Assembly: GCF_019393635.1 (NCBI RefSeq)
Contig: NC_057867.1
Location: forward strand, 61,765,992 to 61,829,991
From: Dromiciops gliroides
Taxonomy: Eukaryota; Chordata; Mammalia; Microbiotheria; Microbiotheriidae
Length of the DNA stretch: 64,000 nucleotides
Direction of reading: 5' to 3'
The position numbers were made by a program, and so were the translations under genes. Below are positions 26,650 through 39,089 of the stretch, in pieces; position 1 is the first letter of the stretch, and each line of letters opens with the position of its first letter. Below the pieces are notes generated by a model. That model saw only the letters and a program-made list of their open reading frames with translations, was not told the origin of the DNA and did not search any database.

Positions 26650-28075
26650 ATGAATAGGGATCCCGTTTTCCCAGAAAGGGAGGTTAGCAGCCAGGGTCTG
26701 GCAGAAATCAGTAACCTTTTCTGTCTCTCCTTTCCTAAGAAGCTTTGGAAAATAGTAGAAAGTGACCACTTTAAATCTATCAATTGGAATGATAATGGAG
26801 ACTGTGTGGTCATTGAAGAAGAGTTTTTTCAAAGAGAAATTTTGGATAGGAAAGGGCTGATAAGGATTTTTGAAACGTCCAGTATGAAAAGTTTCATTCG
26901 CCAGCTTAATCTCTACGGATTCTCTAAACTTCATATAAATTTGCCTTCAACTCACTTTCATCAGGGGACGAAAAAATTCATGGTAAAGTAGTAAATTCAT
27001 TCTTACATCGCAGTAATTTCTCTGAATTGTAGCTAGTTTTATTTTGTTATTATGACATGTGAAGGAATTGATGCCAAACTCAAACAGGAAATGCATATTT
27101 GAAAAGGTCATGTCTCAGAGCAGATAAAATTTTTGATGGAAAGGGGACAGGACAGGCTCTGGCAATGCTTCATTACTTAAAGTATAATTCTGGATATTTT
27201 AAATTACCTAAAAATCTCCAACAGCCTAGTTTACTTCAAAAGGTTGGTCACTTATTATCAATGGAATGTTTTCGTGATATGAAAAACTGTTAATGTAGGA
27301 GCTTGACAAATATACAGGGCTTTTCACTACCAAATCAAATTGGGTTGATCTCATAGTGCAGGATGAAATAATATTAAGGTGATAGCTTTTTTTTTAACCT
27401 GTAAACAGCAAATTGAGATCTTTGTGGGCTTATGGCTAATTGACAATGACTATGATTTCTTTGTAGATCTATCGCAATTTCAACTTTAGAAGAGACTGCC
27501 CTTTCCTGATTCAAAGAATGAAAAGAAGAGTAGGCATTAAGAACAGTGTTCCATCAAGCTTTATCCCTCCTTTCTCCAAAAGAAAGAGAGCCTGGGGCCC
27601 GAAAAGACAGCTTTCCTTTATGGAGTCCAGAATGGCTTGGTATAACAGGCGGGTAATAGCCAAGAAAGGAAAAAAGATGCTGAAGAAATCCCAGTATGCC
27701 CAGAAAAAGAGGATCCATGCTTATGCCACTCCCCCACCATGGCCTTTAGAGAATTCTGCTAGCCATCCCCAACAAACCCAACCCCAAATTCATCCTGTGG
27801 AAGTCCAAAACAACATTGCATTCAGTTCTTTTATACCCCTACAACCAGTCGTGCCCATTGACCTTCCCGTTGTGGGGCTGATACCAACTTCATTCTACCC
27901 AAATGTTATGTGTCTAAATGCTCAAATTACTACTTTAATGCCATTATATAACCCATGGTTTACCATGTTTATGGCTACAGGATCAACTGCCCCCTTAGTA
28001 CAGGCCAGTGAACAGCAGGTTTCTTCCTCGGCCCAGTGTTGCCCTGTATGCAACTGCTACACCAATGGGCCATGA
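26650..28075 (+). CDS. HSFX: Heat-shock-factor family protein, HSFX copy 2
   Basis: Two exons, 26650-26982 and 27467-28075 (GTAAAG donor, TTTGTAG acceptor, phase 0 as in copy 1), give 313 aa. The DNA-binding domain starts at residue 28 (FPKKLWKIVESDHFKSINW) and includes MKSFIRQLNLYGFSKL; YRNFNFRRDCPFL...KRRVGIKN opens exon 2. Across the 69 residues of the exon 1 domain part, 50 are identical to copy 1 (my count). An in-frame stop at 26632-26634 fixes this ATG as the first in frame, so the N-terminus is about 60 residues shorter than in copy 1 and lacks the LVEENAFQAL block. Exon 2 is basic (KRKRAWGPKR, KKGKKMLKK), then Pro/Gln-rich, has no serine tract, and ends ASEQQVSSSAQCCPVCNC. The frame is open throughout with working splice sites, so I call it a gene rather than a pseudogene. 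Expression is unknown. Confidence 0.87.
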
Positions 28076-28315
28076 GCCAAGTAGGAAATACCCCAGGGTG
28101 CACAGAGGTCTTCTGACTAAAATGATTACAGTTTGGTAATGAATACAATGATCCTATTTTTGTCTTTATAAAAATCTATACAAATTAAACTATTTAAAAA
28201 AAATCTAACCAGCGTTCTCTCTCTGCCTTTCCCCCCCCTCAACGCCTTATACTTCATCAGCCTGTCATGATGAACATAGGAGTGGTTTTTTTTTTGCAAA
28301 GATATTCACTCCTAA

Positions 28316-28321
28316 AATAAA
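28316..28321 (+). terminator. Candidate poly-A signal of HSFX copy 2
   Basis: An AATAAA lies about 240 bp after the stop codon. A weaker ATTAAA occurs earlier at 28184-28189. Either could serve. Confidence 0.4.
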
Positions 28322-28516
28322 ATATTGAATAGAGGAAAGATTTGCCTGAGGGTTCCTTAGTCTGGATTCGACAGAGGGGATTCTGACCATTTATTCAGCA
28401 CATATATACTCTGTAAAGGGGCTGTGCTTGGCACAGCAGGGGGTATGAAGATGAAGATGATCATTTAGTAAGGCAGATAGCACAAGTATGTAAACACAAG
28501 CTTAATACAACACACA

Positions 28517-28829
28517 GGGGCAGCTAGGTGGCACAGTGGATAAAGCACTGGCCTTGAAGTTGGGAGGATCTGAGTTCCAATCTCACCTCAGACACTTAGT
28601 AGCTGTGTGACCCTGGGCAAGTCACTTAACCCCAATTTCCTTAAACATCCGGGGCCATCTCTAGTCGGCCTGCTCTGTATCTTGCCACTGGCCCCAGATG
28701 GCTCTGCAGGAGAGAGGGAGACTTTGCACAGCCCTCCCTCCCTTCAATCCAATTCAGTTCAAGTCATGGCATCACCTCCCAATGTCATGGTCCTCTTGGA
28801 GGACGAAGGACGAATGAAATCAACAATAA
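28517..28829 (+). mobile_element. Long CORE-SINE with LINE-like tail
   Basis: The tRNA head and CORE match the short SINE, but the 3' part is different: about 180 bp ending tcatggtcctcttggaggac, gaaggacgaatg. The same long form occurs at 47931-48244. The tail ends resemble the 3' end of the LINE fragments at 53613 and 63305 (catcttggagaa...aaggacaacaacc), which suggests mobilisation by that LINE. Confidence 0.75.
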
Positions 28830-28844
28830 AGCATAATAATGACA

Positions 28845-29052
28845 GCTAGCATTTATGTCGTGCTTTTCATACAGGACCTCATTTAATCTTCACTACAACT
28901 TTGAGAGATGGGTGCTATTATTATCCATTTACCAATGAGGAAACCGAGGTTACCCTGGGTCACCCAGGGATGTGTCTAAGGCAGGATTTAAACTCCTATC
29001 TTCCTGCCTCCATGTTTAGCATTCCATCCACTGTGCCACCTAGATGCTCACA
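28845..29052 (-). repeat. MIR-type SINE (minus)
   Basis: It contains ccaatgaggaaaccgaggtt, then gggtcacccagggatgtgtc, and ends in a head complement (ccactgtgccacctagatgc). Confidence 0.65.
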
Positions 29053-30260
29053 TGACCCACTTAATGAGAGGTATTAACTGCTAGGGGATGGGGTCCTAGG
29101 GAGGGTGACAGTACACCTGGCTAGGGGGGGAATCCAGTAGGATTAAGGAGGGGAATATAGGAAAGATTAGTGAAAGAGGTGCTAGTTGAAGCCATAGGAA
29201 CAGATGAAAAAGCTCTGAGAGAGACTGAAAGAGAAGAGGGTTCAGGAGAGAAGACTCTGGGATATCTACATTCAAGGTGCAAGAGAATAAAGAATACGCG
29301 AGAGTTGGGAGGAAAATCAGGAAATCAAAAGGATAAAGACTTTTAAAAGGCCATTAACTGTCCCTCTCTCCTTTTCTTGGAGAGATGGAAGCCAGCTACA
29401 GGTGCGGATTTCTGTATATGCTGACAGTAATGTCCTCGTTTTTCTTTTTTTCCCAAGGGCAGGCTCACTAGGTGGTAGTATTAAGACAGGGACTGGGAGG
29501 GAGGGATAGATCTATCTGGCAGTAACTGTGATGTAAAAAAGGCATCAAGAAAACTTTTATTTTTAAAGCCACTTAGCCAAGGATTTAAAATTTTTTGGTA
29601 TTTGGTGACCTTAAGGAAAACAGGATTGATAAAGTGGAGGATGGAAACCAGATTATATGGGAATTAAGGACTAGGTAGATAGTGAGAGAGTATACTATTA
29701 TATATCACTTTATCCTAAAATCTGGAAAGAGGGAGAAAGTCAGAGGATGTTAATTTTTACCAACTGAAGAATGTTTGGGGGGGGGAAGGGAGGGACATTT
29801 TTTTTGATAGAATAAAAGTTATTTTTAAACATGTTGATGGTACACAGATTAGTTAAAGGCCTCTCTCCTTTCACTATCAGACTGTTCCTATGTCTGTTAT
29901 CTTGCTGTATGTCAAGGAAGGGTTCCATGGGGGGAAGGGGGGAGGAGGGAGAAGGGGGGGAGGGGGGAGGGAGGCTATATCAGGAAACGTCTATGATATC
30001 AAAAGAAAGAGGGATTGATACCCCTATTTCTCAAATTAGTTTCAATCTTAGCATTGTTGAGATCTTGAATAAGGCTTTCCCAATCAATATCTGTTTTGAC
30101 TGAGAGCCTGATATGAGCAATAATAGCCTTGTGTAAGACCCATAATGCCATTTTTACTAGAATTATCACAGGAAAGCACATAAAACCAAGCCCAACAGAA
30201 CAACAACCTCTTTTAAAAATGCCTTATTATTAGTCTTGAAATGAACAGAACTGAAATAGG
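29053..30260. other. Intergenic, with a G-rich purine tract
   Basis: There is no gene. A G-rich purine tract occupies about 29925-29972 (gggggaaggggggaggaggg type) and a smaller one about 29776-29792. The rest is unrecognised. Confidence 0.5.
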
Positions 30261-30283
30261 ATAAAAATAGTAACATGATGACA

Positions 30284-30289
30284 TTTATT
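30284..30289 (-). terminator. Poly-A signal of EOLA1 (minus)
   Basis: TTTATT on the plus strand is AATAAA on the minus strand, about 240 bp beyond the EOLA1 stop codon. A second AATAAA (30525-30530) overlaps the stop codon itself and is too close to be the likely functional one. Confidence 0.5.
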
Positions 30290-30525
30290 GACCGATATCA
30301 CTGTCTGCATTAGACCTCATGATCTGAAACATTATCGTCAATAGGTGAAAAAGATATATACCTCACGGATGCTTTAGCTTGAAAATCACGATTCCCACTG
30401 ATCTGGTTTTGAGAAATGATGGGTTTTTTTTCCTGTAGAGGACATCTCGTGCAATTAATACAATAAAAGGAATTTACAGTATGGCTCGTATCCATTCAAG
30501 ATGTTTGGCTCAGTTCTCTGCAACT

Positions 30526-32079
<1,554 letters not shown>

Positions 32080-32274
32080 TTAGTCTTTCACCCTATTTCA
32101 AGTTTAAAAAAAAAGGGTCAGCAAACCATCAGAGCATACAATACCATCCTCATCTGCCTCCCCATGCCCATTAGTGCTCCTGACTCCCTGGCAACTACCA
32201 CAAGCAGAAACACTTTACCCACATAAACCAGGGGGAAAAGTACAATTGTGGAGCAGGGACGGATCACTAAGCAT

Positions 32275-32665
32275 TTTTAAAATTATTTTTTCACTTAATA
32301 GTTTCTTTTTTCCCAATTACATGTAAAGATAGTTTTCAACATTTATTTTGGTAAGATTTAGATTTCCAAATTTTTCTCCCTCCCCTCCCCAAAGCCAGCA
32401 AGCAATCTGATACAGGTACAATCATGTTAAACATATTTCCACGTTAGTCATGTTGTGAGAGAAGAATCAGAACAAAAGGGGAAAACCAAGAGAAAGAAAA
32501 AGCAAAACACAAAACAAAAGTGAAAATAGTATGCCTCCATCTGTATTAAGACTCCATAGTTCTTCCTCTGGATGTGGATAGCATTTTCCATCATGAGTCC
32601 TTTGGAAATGTCTTAGAGAATTGTATTGCTGAGAAGAGCTAAGGTAGAGAGCATTTTTTAAAGAA
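32275..32665 (-). mobile_element. LINE 3' region fragment (L1-type)
   Basis: The stretch reads as a common marsupial LINE end in reverse: tttttcccaattacatgtaaa, then attttggtaagatttagatt and gagtcctttggaaatgtct. It is recognised from memory as a dispersed marsupial repeat; assignment to L1 is tentative. It lies upstream of the first EOLA1 coding exon. Confidence 0.4.
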
Positions 32666-33650
32666 TGTGGCCTTTCTTATGTTCAAGTCTACAACTCTGT
32701 TGATGGAGAAGTGAACATTGAGAGTTCAGAGCTATGCCTTAGAGAATACTACTAGCGCTTTAAGCAAATAGGAATTCAGAGGGCCTGTGATCAGTGTGGG
32801 GAATTCTGTCCACCAAAGCACATTAAAACCCAAACTGTAGGAGAAAAGTACCAGAGAAATCTGGAAGTTAAATTATATGCCCAGGGCCACATAGCTAATA
32901 ACAGTCAGAACTTAAGTCTTCCTATTCCAAGCCCAGCCCTCTGTCCCTATCCAATCAATCAATCAATCATTCCATCCCTATATTTGTATATCTCTATATA
33001 CTTGCCTATATGTACATATCTTTGTAGACATACCTATATATCCACTCTAATTAAACCTAATTAGCACATACATTGTTTGAAAGAAAATTCTGCAACTGAA
33101 GTAGGCTTTTGAATACACCATTTGCCTTTACTCTAAACTGGGTTAAACAACTGCCTTGTTTAAACAATTCATTACAGTTATCCCTGCCACATCACAACTT
33201 TACCCATAATGGTTTCCATATATCCAGGGTCAGCATAAGAATTAAACGGGAATTTGGGGGGAGTTTTGTGGAGGCAGCAGAAGGCCAGTGGGCAACACAG
33301 AAAAAGTTTAGAAACTCAGAAATGCATAAAATATATGTGTAGCATTGTAAAATATCAACCCAAATTTTACAATAAGGTCCTGTAAACACCCCATAAAAGA
33401 AAAGGAAGAAAATCAGACTTCTTCTCTGGTATGAAGGGAGGGCCAAAGAATTTTGCACAGATTTTTCAGCTCTCGGGGTGCTGCACCCCTAATTCCCATG
33501 ATGTGGAAGGGATAACTGTAATTTACTTAAGCAGCCTCGATTCCTTTTCTTCCTGTAGTTAGAGCAGCACAAAAGTAATTTTCAACCAGCACAATTTGTA
33601 AACCAGTGGAGTCCCAATGAATGAGTGTAATTGTGAAGTGAGTTTATATA
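32666..33650. other. Upstream of EOLA1, no gene recognised
   Basis: A few short repeats (atcaatcaatcaatc near 32955; tatatccactctaatta near 33035) are present. I saw no convincing 5' UTR exon, though one is expected for EOLA1. Confidence 0.4.
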
Positions 33651-33656
33651 TTCCAT

Positions 33657-33915
33657 CTAACAGTGACCCAGTGGATAGAGTTCTGGGTTTTGAGTCAGGA
33701 AGACCTGAATTTAAATCTGGCCTTAGACCCTTACTCTCTATGTGACCCTGAGCAAGTCACTTAACCTCTGATTGTCTCAGTTTCCCCAAATGGAAAATGG
33801 GAATAACAACAGCATCTCTCTCTCTCTCTCTCTCTCTCAGAGGGTTGTTGTGAGGATCAAATGAGATATTTGTAAAAGCGAGTGAGCAGAGTGGTAAGTG
33901 GTCTATAAATATGTA
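33657..33915 (+). mobile_element. SINE with L2-like tail
   Basis: The head cagtggatagagttctgggt, CORE and MIR-like middle are interrupted by a (TC)12 run at 33815-33838. The tail ggatcaaatgagatatttgta and a further agtggtctataaatatg follow. Same subtype as 46242 and 56748. Confidence 0.6.
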
Positions 33916-34077
33916 TGCCCTTCCCCTCCCCCTTCCCTAACTGACAGCTAGAACTTTCAGGCCAGAAGTACTAAACTGTAATTCTGCTTCCATGTAGCCT
34001 AAGGAAAGTGACTTCACTTCATCTGACTCCACTTTCTCATCTGCAAAATAGAAATAAATCATATAATCACATTACTT

Positions 34078-34081
<4 letters not shown>

Positions 34082-34112
<31 letters not shown>
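34082..34112 (+). repeat. (TG)n microsatellite
   Basis: A pure TG run of about 31 bases, 30 bp before a duplicated AT-rich segment. Confidence 0.95.
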
Positions 34113-34115
<3 letters not shown>

Positions 34116-34141
34116 ATATTGCAGCTATATATAGTAGCTAT

Positions 34142-34189
34142 ATAATCAAGTATATAAAGCAATTCCACACAATATATATAGCAGCTCGC

Positions 34190-34238
<49 letters not shown>

Positions 34239-34287
34239 TTCTCTATCTGTATTGCAGCGACATAATCAAGTATATAAAGCAATTCCA
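34142..34287 (+). repeat. 26 bp direct repeat flanking a (CTAT)n microsatellite
   Basis: A 26 bp sequence (ataatcaagtatataaagc...) occurs at 34142-34167 and again unchanged at 34262-34287, a 120 bp period. Between the copies lies a CTAT run of about 50 bases (34188-34238). This looks like a local tandem duplication whose inner part became the microsatellite. Confidence 0.85.
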
Positions 34288-34659
34288 ACCAAAGAGAGGC
34301 AAGAGAAGACCAGCAGATAGCATCCTGAAGTTATGATGCACTCCAAAGAGGTCCTCATCACAATAAACATTAAGTTTAGAGAACCAACACCTTTGAGAGC
34401 CAAGTTAGAGAAGAGATTTTCAGCAGCAGTTCTGGTTAATGACCCCAAAGTTAGACAACCGAAGCAAGAGTCAGAATCCATTGCACAAGAACAGGATCTA
34501 GGAGGCATGGGCAAACAACTTTATTTGAAAAATATCTGGAGGTTTTAGTGAAGAGTAAGCTCAAAATGAGTCAGCTGGGTGGCTTGAGAGCCAAAAACAG
34601 CTGAGGGAACCATTCTTAGCCTGCCTGAACAGAGGCAGAGTGTCAAGGGCCAGGGAGGG

Positions 34660-34860
34660 GACAGTCCTACTGTTTTCTGCACTGACCAAATACTATCTAA
34701 AGTATTTGGTTCAATTTGGGGCACATTTCAGGAAAGTCACTGACAAATTGGAGTAGATCCAGGGGGTAGCTAGTATAGGGAGATGATTGGAAACCATCCA
34801 GATGAGACTTGTCCAAGGACGTGAGCATTTTTAGCCTGGGGAAGAGGGGAACAACAGCCA
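34660..34860 (+). mobile_element. CR1-clade LINE fragment (RT C-terminal part)
   Basis: The plus-strand reading gives pieces like LVQFGAHFRKVTDKLE and AFLAWGRG, which resemble the C-terminal RT stretch of CR1 elements (VQFWAPHFKKD...LE, LFSLEKRR). It is old and contains stops. Its left limit is uncertain, and 34290-34660 may belong to it. Confidence 0.45.
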
Positions 34861-34865
34861 CTGTG

Positions 34866-35040
34866 GGGTCTTAACTGTTTTTGTGTCATGAACCCCTTTG
34901 GAAATCTGGGGGAGCCTAGGGACCCCTTCTCATAATAAGGCTTTTAAAGGCATAAAACAATACACAGGATTAGAAAGGTAAGCAGTATATGGAAATAGTT
35001 TAAAGAGTATTTTAAAAAAAAACCCCAAGTTCACTGGATG
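34866..35040 (+). mobile_element. hAT-like MITE
   Basis: The left end is ggtcttaactgtttttgtgtc, followed by atgaacccctttgg and an AT-rich middle. It ends at an A-run with caagttcactgga. It belongs to the same family as the outer element of the nest at 47 kb. Confidence 0.45.
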
Positions 35041-35740
35041 CTTAAGAATCTCGGTTAAAAAAGATAACTTCATGGCAATCTAAGCTGTGTAAAAGTATAA
35101 TGTGCTACCACAGGAGATATATTCCCTTTCGCTGGATAACTGTTTGGGAGAGAAAGTCTTTGGAGAAGGGATCGCTATCCAGATACACAACGGACAAGAT
35201 GTTCTCAGAAGCCCTCCCAAACTCTGATTTCGAGTCTTGTTTTCTTTCTTCTGCTAGGCCCCCAGTGGTCCTTCCTCTTTGTCCTGCTCCCTGCCAGGGT
35301 GAAGGAGTCCATCAAATATTCTAATATCATATGGGATCTAATGTTATATACTATAATATACACATGCGGAAGAAATGATGCTTTCTGACCCACAATTTCA
35401 AGATTGAAGATCCAACACCTAGGATGTTGTAAAGAAAAATGAGACAGCTTACAGAACTAGGTTCCACCTTCAACTTCATGTCTCATGGGCAGCCGGACAC
35501 CCTCCAGAAGCCTCAACTCTCCCGCCAATTAATATGTTCATTACTATTATCTCACAGTCAGTCAGTAAGTGCTACAGAAAGTGATTTGCACAGAAATAGT
35601 TCCTATCTGTACAGAACTTAGGATGTAAACCAGGGAGTCATTTATTCTCCTTGGGCCTCAGTAGACTCATCTGTAAAAGGAAGCTGAACTAAATGGCTTC
35701 TGAGATCCATTTCATTCTAGATACTAAAAAGAGAGCAAAC
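35041..35740. other. Intergenic; MIR tail piece
   Basis: No gene. About 35635-35735 is a MIR tail (gggcctcagtagactcatctg). The rest was not recognised. Confidence 0.4.
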
Positions 35741-35980
35741 TGACAGCTAGGCAGATCAGTGGAGAAAACACTGGGCCGGAGAGCAGGAAAACCCTTCCTA
35801 AGTTCAAAACCAACCTGAGACACTTACTAGCTGTGTGACCCTGGGCAAGTTACTTAACCCTGTTTGCCTCAGTTTCTTCATCTGTACAATGGACTGGAGA
35901 AGGAAATGGAAAACCACTCCAGTATTTTTACCCCAAATAGGGTCACAAAGAGTTGGACGCCACTGAACAAGAACAACGGA
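35741..35980 (+). mobile_element. CORE-SINE with BovB-like tail
   Basis: The tRNA head is diverged and the CORE intact (gtgtgaccctgggcaagtta). The tail gagaaggaaatggaaaacca, then ctccagtattt and gggtcacaaagagttggacg, resembles the RTE/BovB 3' end. Same subtype as 21363 (minus) and 62451. Confidence 0.7.
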
Positions 35981-36505
35981 TAGATTAAACATCTCCATTT
36001 GGCACAAAGGATTACAAGAGGCTGGAGGATATAAAATCAATTAATTCCTATTTATTGAATACCTACTATTTTCTTGGTATTGCCAGCATCGGCTCCCTAT
36101 CGTTTGTTTGTTTTTGAATGCCCTAGCACTAAGTACTTGATGGGTAATACTTGCAGAACACCTGGGCTACACTTCATAGAGTCCTGCACCTTGGTCTTTT
36201 TCACATGAACTGCCTCAAACCAGATCTTTTGTATCCTGCCCATCTTTAAGATAGCTCTACTGGGCCGAGGCATCTTGTCTTACTTAGCCTGATTCTTGGA
36301 GACTGTTCTTACCTTCTTTCTATTTACTAACATGAAACACATACATGATATGTGTATATGTATACACGGTGCCAAGAAAGGGGGAACCCAGCATGGCTTT
36401 GATAATTGGAGGATCTTAATCCTAGCCTGGGGCTCAGTACCCACTTTAGACAACTGAAATGGGAGAGTTAAAAGAGGAGTGGAGAAGGGTCAAGAGAGAA
36501 CATTT

Positions 36506-36650
36506 GGGGCAGCTAGGTGGTGCAGTGGATAGAGTACTGGCCCTGGATTCAAGAGTACCTGAGTTCAAATCCGACCTCAGACACTTAACACTTACCAGCT
36601 GTGTGACCCTGGGCAAGTCACTTAACCCCAATTGCCTCACTTGAAAAAAA
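36506..36650 (+). mobile_element. Short CORE-SINE
   Basis: The head, CORE and A-run are intact. Probable imperfect target duplication: agagagaacatttg before and agagaactttgg after. Confidence 0.9.
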
Positions 36651-37479
36651 AAGAGAACTTTGGGGAATGAGATTATCAACACACTTGTCAACACCATAGG
36701 CTGCCATCTCTGCCTGGCAGGGACTGTGAACTATAGGAGAGTAGGAGCCAGTTTTTAATCACCTCAGCATCATCTAAACAGCTCTGTTGCTTGCCAAATG
36801 CTGGCAACACCTACCAAAACATGACCCCATATGGGAAAATACTCTATGCTACAGGCTATGAGGGCTTGAGGTGAAAATGAGGGAATATGAGAAGAATGAC
36901 AACTCCCGCTTCTCTGGGCCTTTTAGGCTGAAGAAGCATTTTCCTTGAAACACTTCAGTGAGGGTAATCAACATCAATGTCTCTGAGTTTGGCACAAAGA
37001 TCATTTTACACCTGTTGCTTCTTTTTCCCCTCCATTCTCATTCATTCATTCATTCATTCAGCCCACATCTTATCAGATCCTATTCTATAGGGAATACAAG
37101 GATAAAAGAGACCTGATCCCGGGTCTTCATAGAGATTACAGTCTAGGTGAAGGGGTGAGGGAGCACGTCGCTCAGGGGTGCAAGAGGGTGGTCAGAGAAC
37201 TCATCCTAGAAGAGGATGTATTTGAACCTGAGTCTCTGATCTGATTTCAGCAGGCGGGGCTGGGGGCCATTCCAGAGAAGCCAAAAGCACGTCTCAGCAG
37301 AAGTGGGGTGTATGGGGGAGAGGGGCTTCCATTTTGGCTGCTGTGTCCCACCGTCCAGAGCTTTTAGATTAAGCTGGGTAATAAATGGATGGGGTGGGAC
37401 ACTGCTAGGTCCGGCAACCCTGGCTTGGCCCCAGGACACTGAAATTCAAAGGATGTTGACAGCACCCAAGGAGGTTCGC

Positions 37480-37640
37480 AGGATCATAGATTTAGCACTA
37501 GATGAGCCACGCCCCCCCCTCGTCCGCGGCCCCTCACCCCAACCCCACCCCCGTCGCTTAGTCTAACCCCCTCATTTTACAGATAAGAAAACTACGGCCC
37601 GAGAGAGCCAGTGACTTGCCCAAGGCCACAGCTGCATCTC
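37480..37640 (-). repeat. MIR-like repeat (minus), GC-rich insert
   Basis: About 37480-37500 and 37570-37640 carry the familiar cagataagaaaactacggcc, then ccaaggccaca pattern; a C-rich GC segment lies between. It lies just left of the CpG island. Confidence 0.45.
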
Positions 37641-37799
37641 TAGGATTCCAAACGGCTTGTGCCACGAGGCCTTGCGTCATAGAACTGCAGGAGGCTTCCC
37701 CCTGTCCTTCTATCAGCCCACTCCCATCAACCTTGACTTTGCGACCCCCACCCTGCTCTAAACTGGGGGGCCCTGGCTGGCGGGCTTAGGCAGCCAGGC

Positions 37800-38490
37800 T
37801 GTTTTCCGGCCCAGGACTCGGGAAGGAGGGGGAGGGGGCCGCAAGGAAAGGGAGGGGGGAGGAGGGAAAAGGGAGGGGGGGGGAGGAGAGATTCTTGGGC
37901 CTTCGGCAGCAGTAGCAGTAGCAGTAGCTGCCGTCGCCGCCGCCACCACGGCCGTCGCCGCCACCAAGACCGCCGCCGCCGCGACCGCCCGGGGGCGCAG
38001 TCCCTTCAGCTCGGAAAGCCCCGGGACAGGACCTGGACCCGGACGGGGACGTAGCGGGCTGGGCCAGACGCCGGCAGAAACAGGATGGAAGGGCCTAGAG
38101 GCGGCCTAGTGCTTTCCGGGGGCCCCGGCGGGAGCCCGAGCGGGAGGGGGCGTGGGGATTTGTGGGCAGAGGGCTGAAGGGCACTCCTGGGGGGGGGAGG
38201 GAGAAAGGCGAGGGAGGGGGGCGAGGGAGGAAGGCGAGGGAGGGGGAGGCGCTGCCGGCCCCGGGGAGAAGAGGGCGCCCCGCCCCGCCCCTTCTACCCC
38301 GCCGACCCACCGGGCGGGCGGGTGGCGGGCAGCGCAGCTTGCTTACAGAGAGGGAGTGCAGGAGAGCAGAGCGGAGCCTCGGCGGGAGGGCAGCGGCGAG
38401 CCACGGGGAGCAGTGGGCTGCCCGGCCGGGCGGTGAAAGGAGGAGGAGGAGGAGGAGGAGGAGGAGGAGCTTGGGGAGGAGCCTCGGGCC
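37800..38490. promoter_or_regulatory. CpG island, orphan promoter
   Basis: This is the only strong CpG island in the window. A G-rich shoulder (37810-37890, many ggggg runs) leads into a GCC-repeat stretch (37915-37990, gccgtcgccgccgccacc) and GC-box-rich sequence to 38430, then a GGA repeat (38438-38469). Such islands normally mark constitutive promoters. No signal peptide, start-exon or known first exon could be read, so the first exon is probably non-coding. Candidates by synteny are a gene starting to the right on the plus strand (IDS or MAMLD1 neighbourhood in human), an EOLA1 5' UTR exon on the minus strand, a bidirectional promoter, or a lncRNA. Open frames here are a by-product of GC-rich sequence. 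Confidence 0.75.
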
Positions 38491-38492
38491 GG

Positions 38493-38640
38493 TGTGTGTG
38501 TGTGTGTGTGTCTGTGTGTGTGTGTGTGTGTCTGTGTGTGTCTGTGTGTGTGTGTGTCTGTGTGTGTGTTTGTGTCTGTGTGTGTGTCTGTGTCTATGTG
38601 TGTGTCGATGTCTATGTGTGTGTCAGTGTCGTGTGTGCGG
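38493..38640 (+). repeat. Interrupted (TG)n/(TCTG)n microsatellite
   Basis: About 150 bases of TG runs are broken at intervals by TCTG and TATG. GT-rich sequence continues to about 38830. It directly abuts the CpG island. Confidence 0.9.
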
Positions 38641-39089
38641 ACCTTTGGACTGAGTGTATACTTTGTGAGTGTTGTTTCTGTGTTAGGTCTGTGTGCTGTG
38701 TGGGTGTGTGGGTGTGGGTTTGTGTGTGTCCACTTGGGGCGTCTGTCCATGCTTTGTGTGGATTCGGTGTGTGGCTATGGCTGTGGTGCCTGTGTATACT
38801 GTGTGTGTAATTTGTGTATATGATGTCTCTGTGTGTGGCAGGGGCTGGGAATGAGCTGCAAAATGGCTGAGCTGGATTAAAATTCATCTCAACCAACTGG
38901 CTTCTTTCACCGAGGTCCAGGGAAGGAAGGGGACTCTTGCCCAGGGCCACATAACAGGCTACAAGCAGGAGCTACACCAGATAGTCTGTCATAGCTTTAC
39001 ACCTGAAAAGTACTTGGGCTGGGATTAGGAGTCACACAGCATTGGCGGGCCTGGATGCCTTAGGATCTGTATCTCAGGATCACTGATTG

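Noticed and set aside
38152-38823. Long open frames rich in Gly/Arg or Cys/Val over the CpG island and TG repeat
   Set aside because: Produced by GC-rich and dinucleotide-repeat sequence; open on several frames of both strands.
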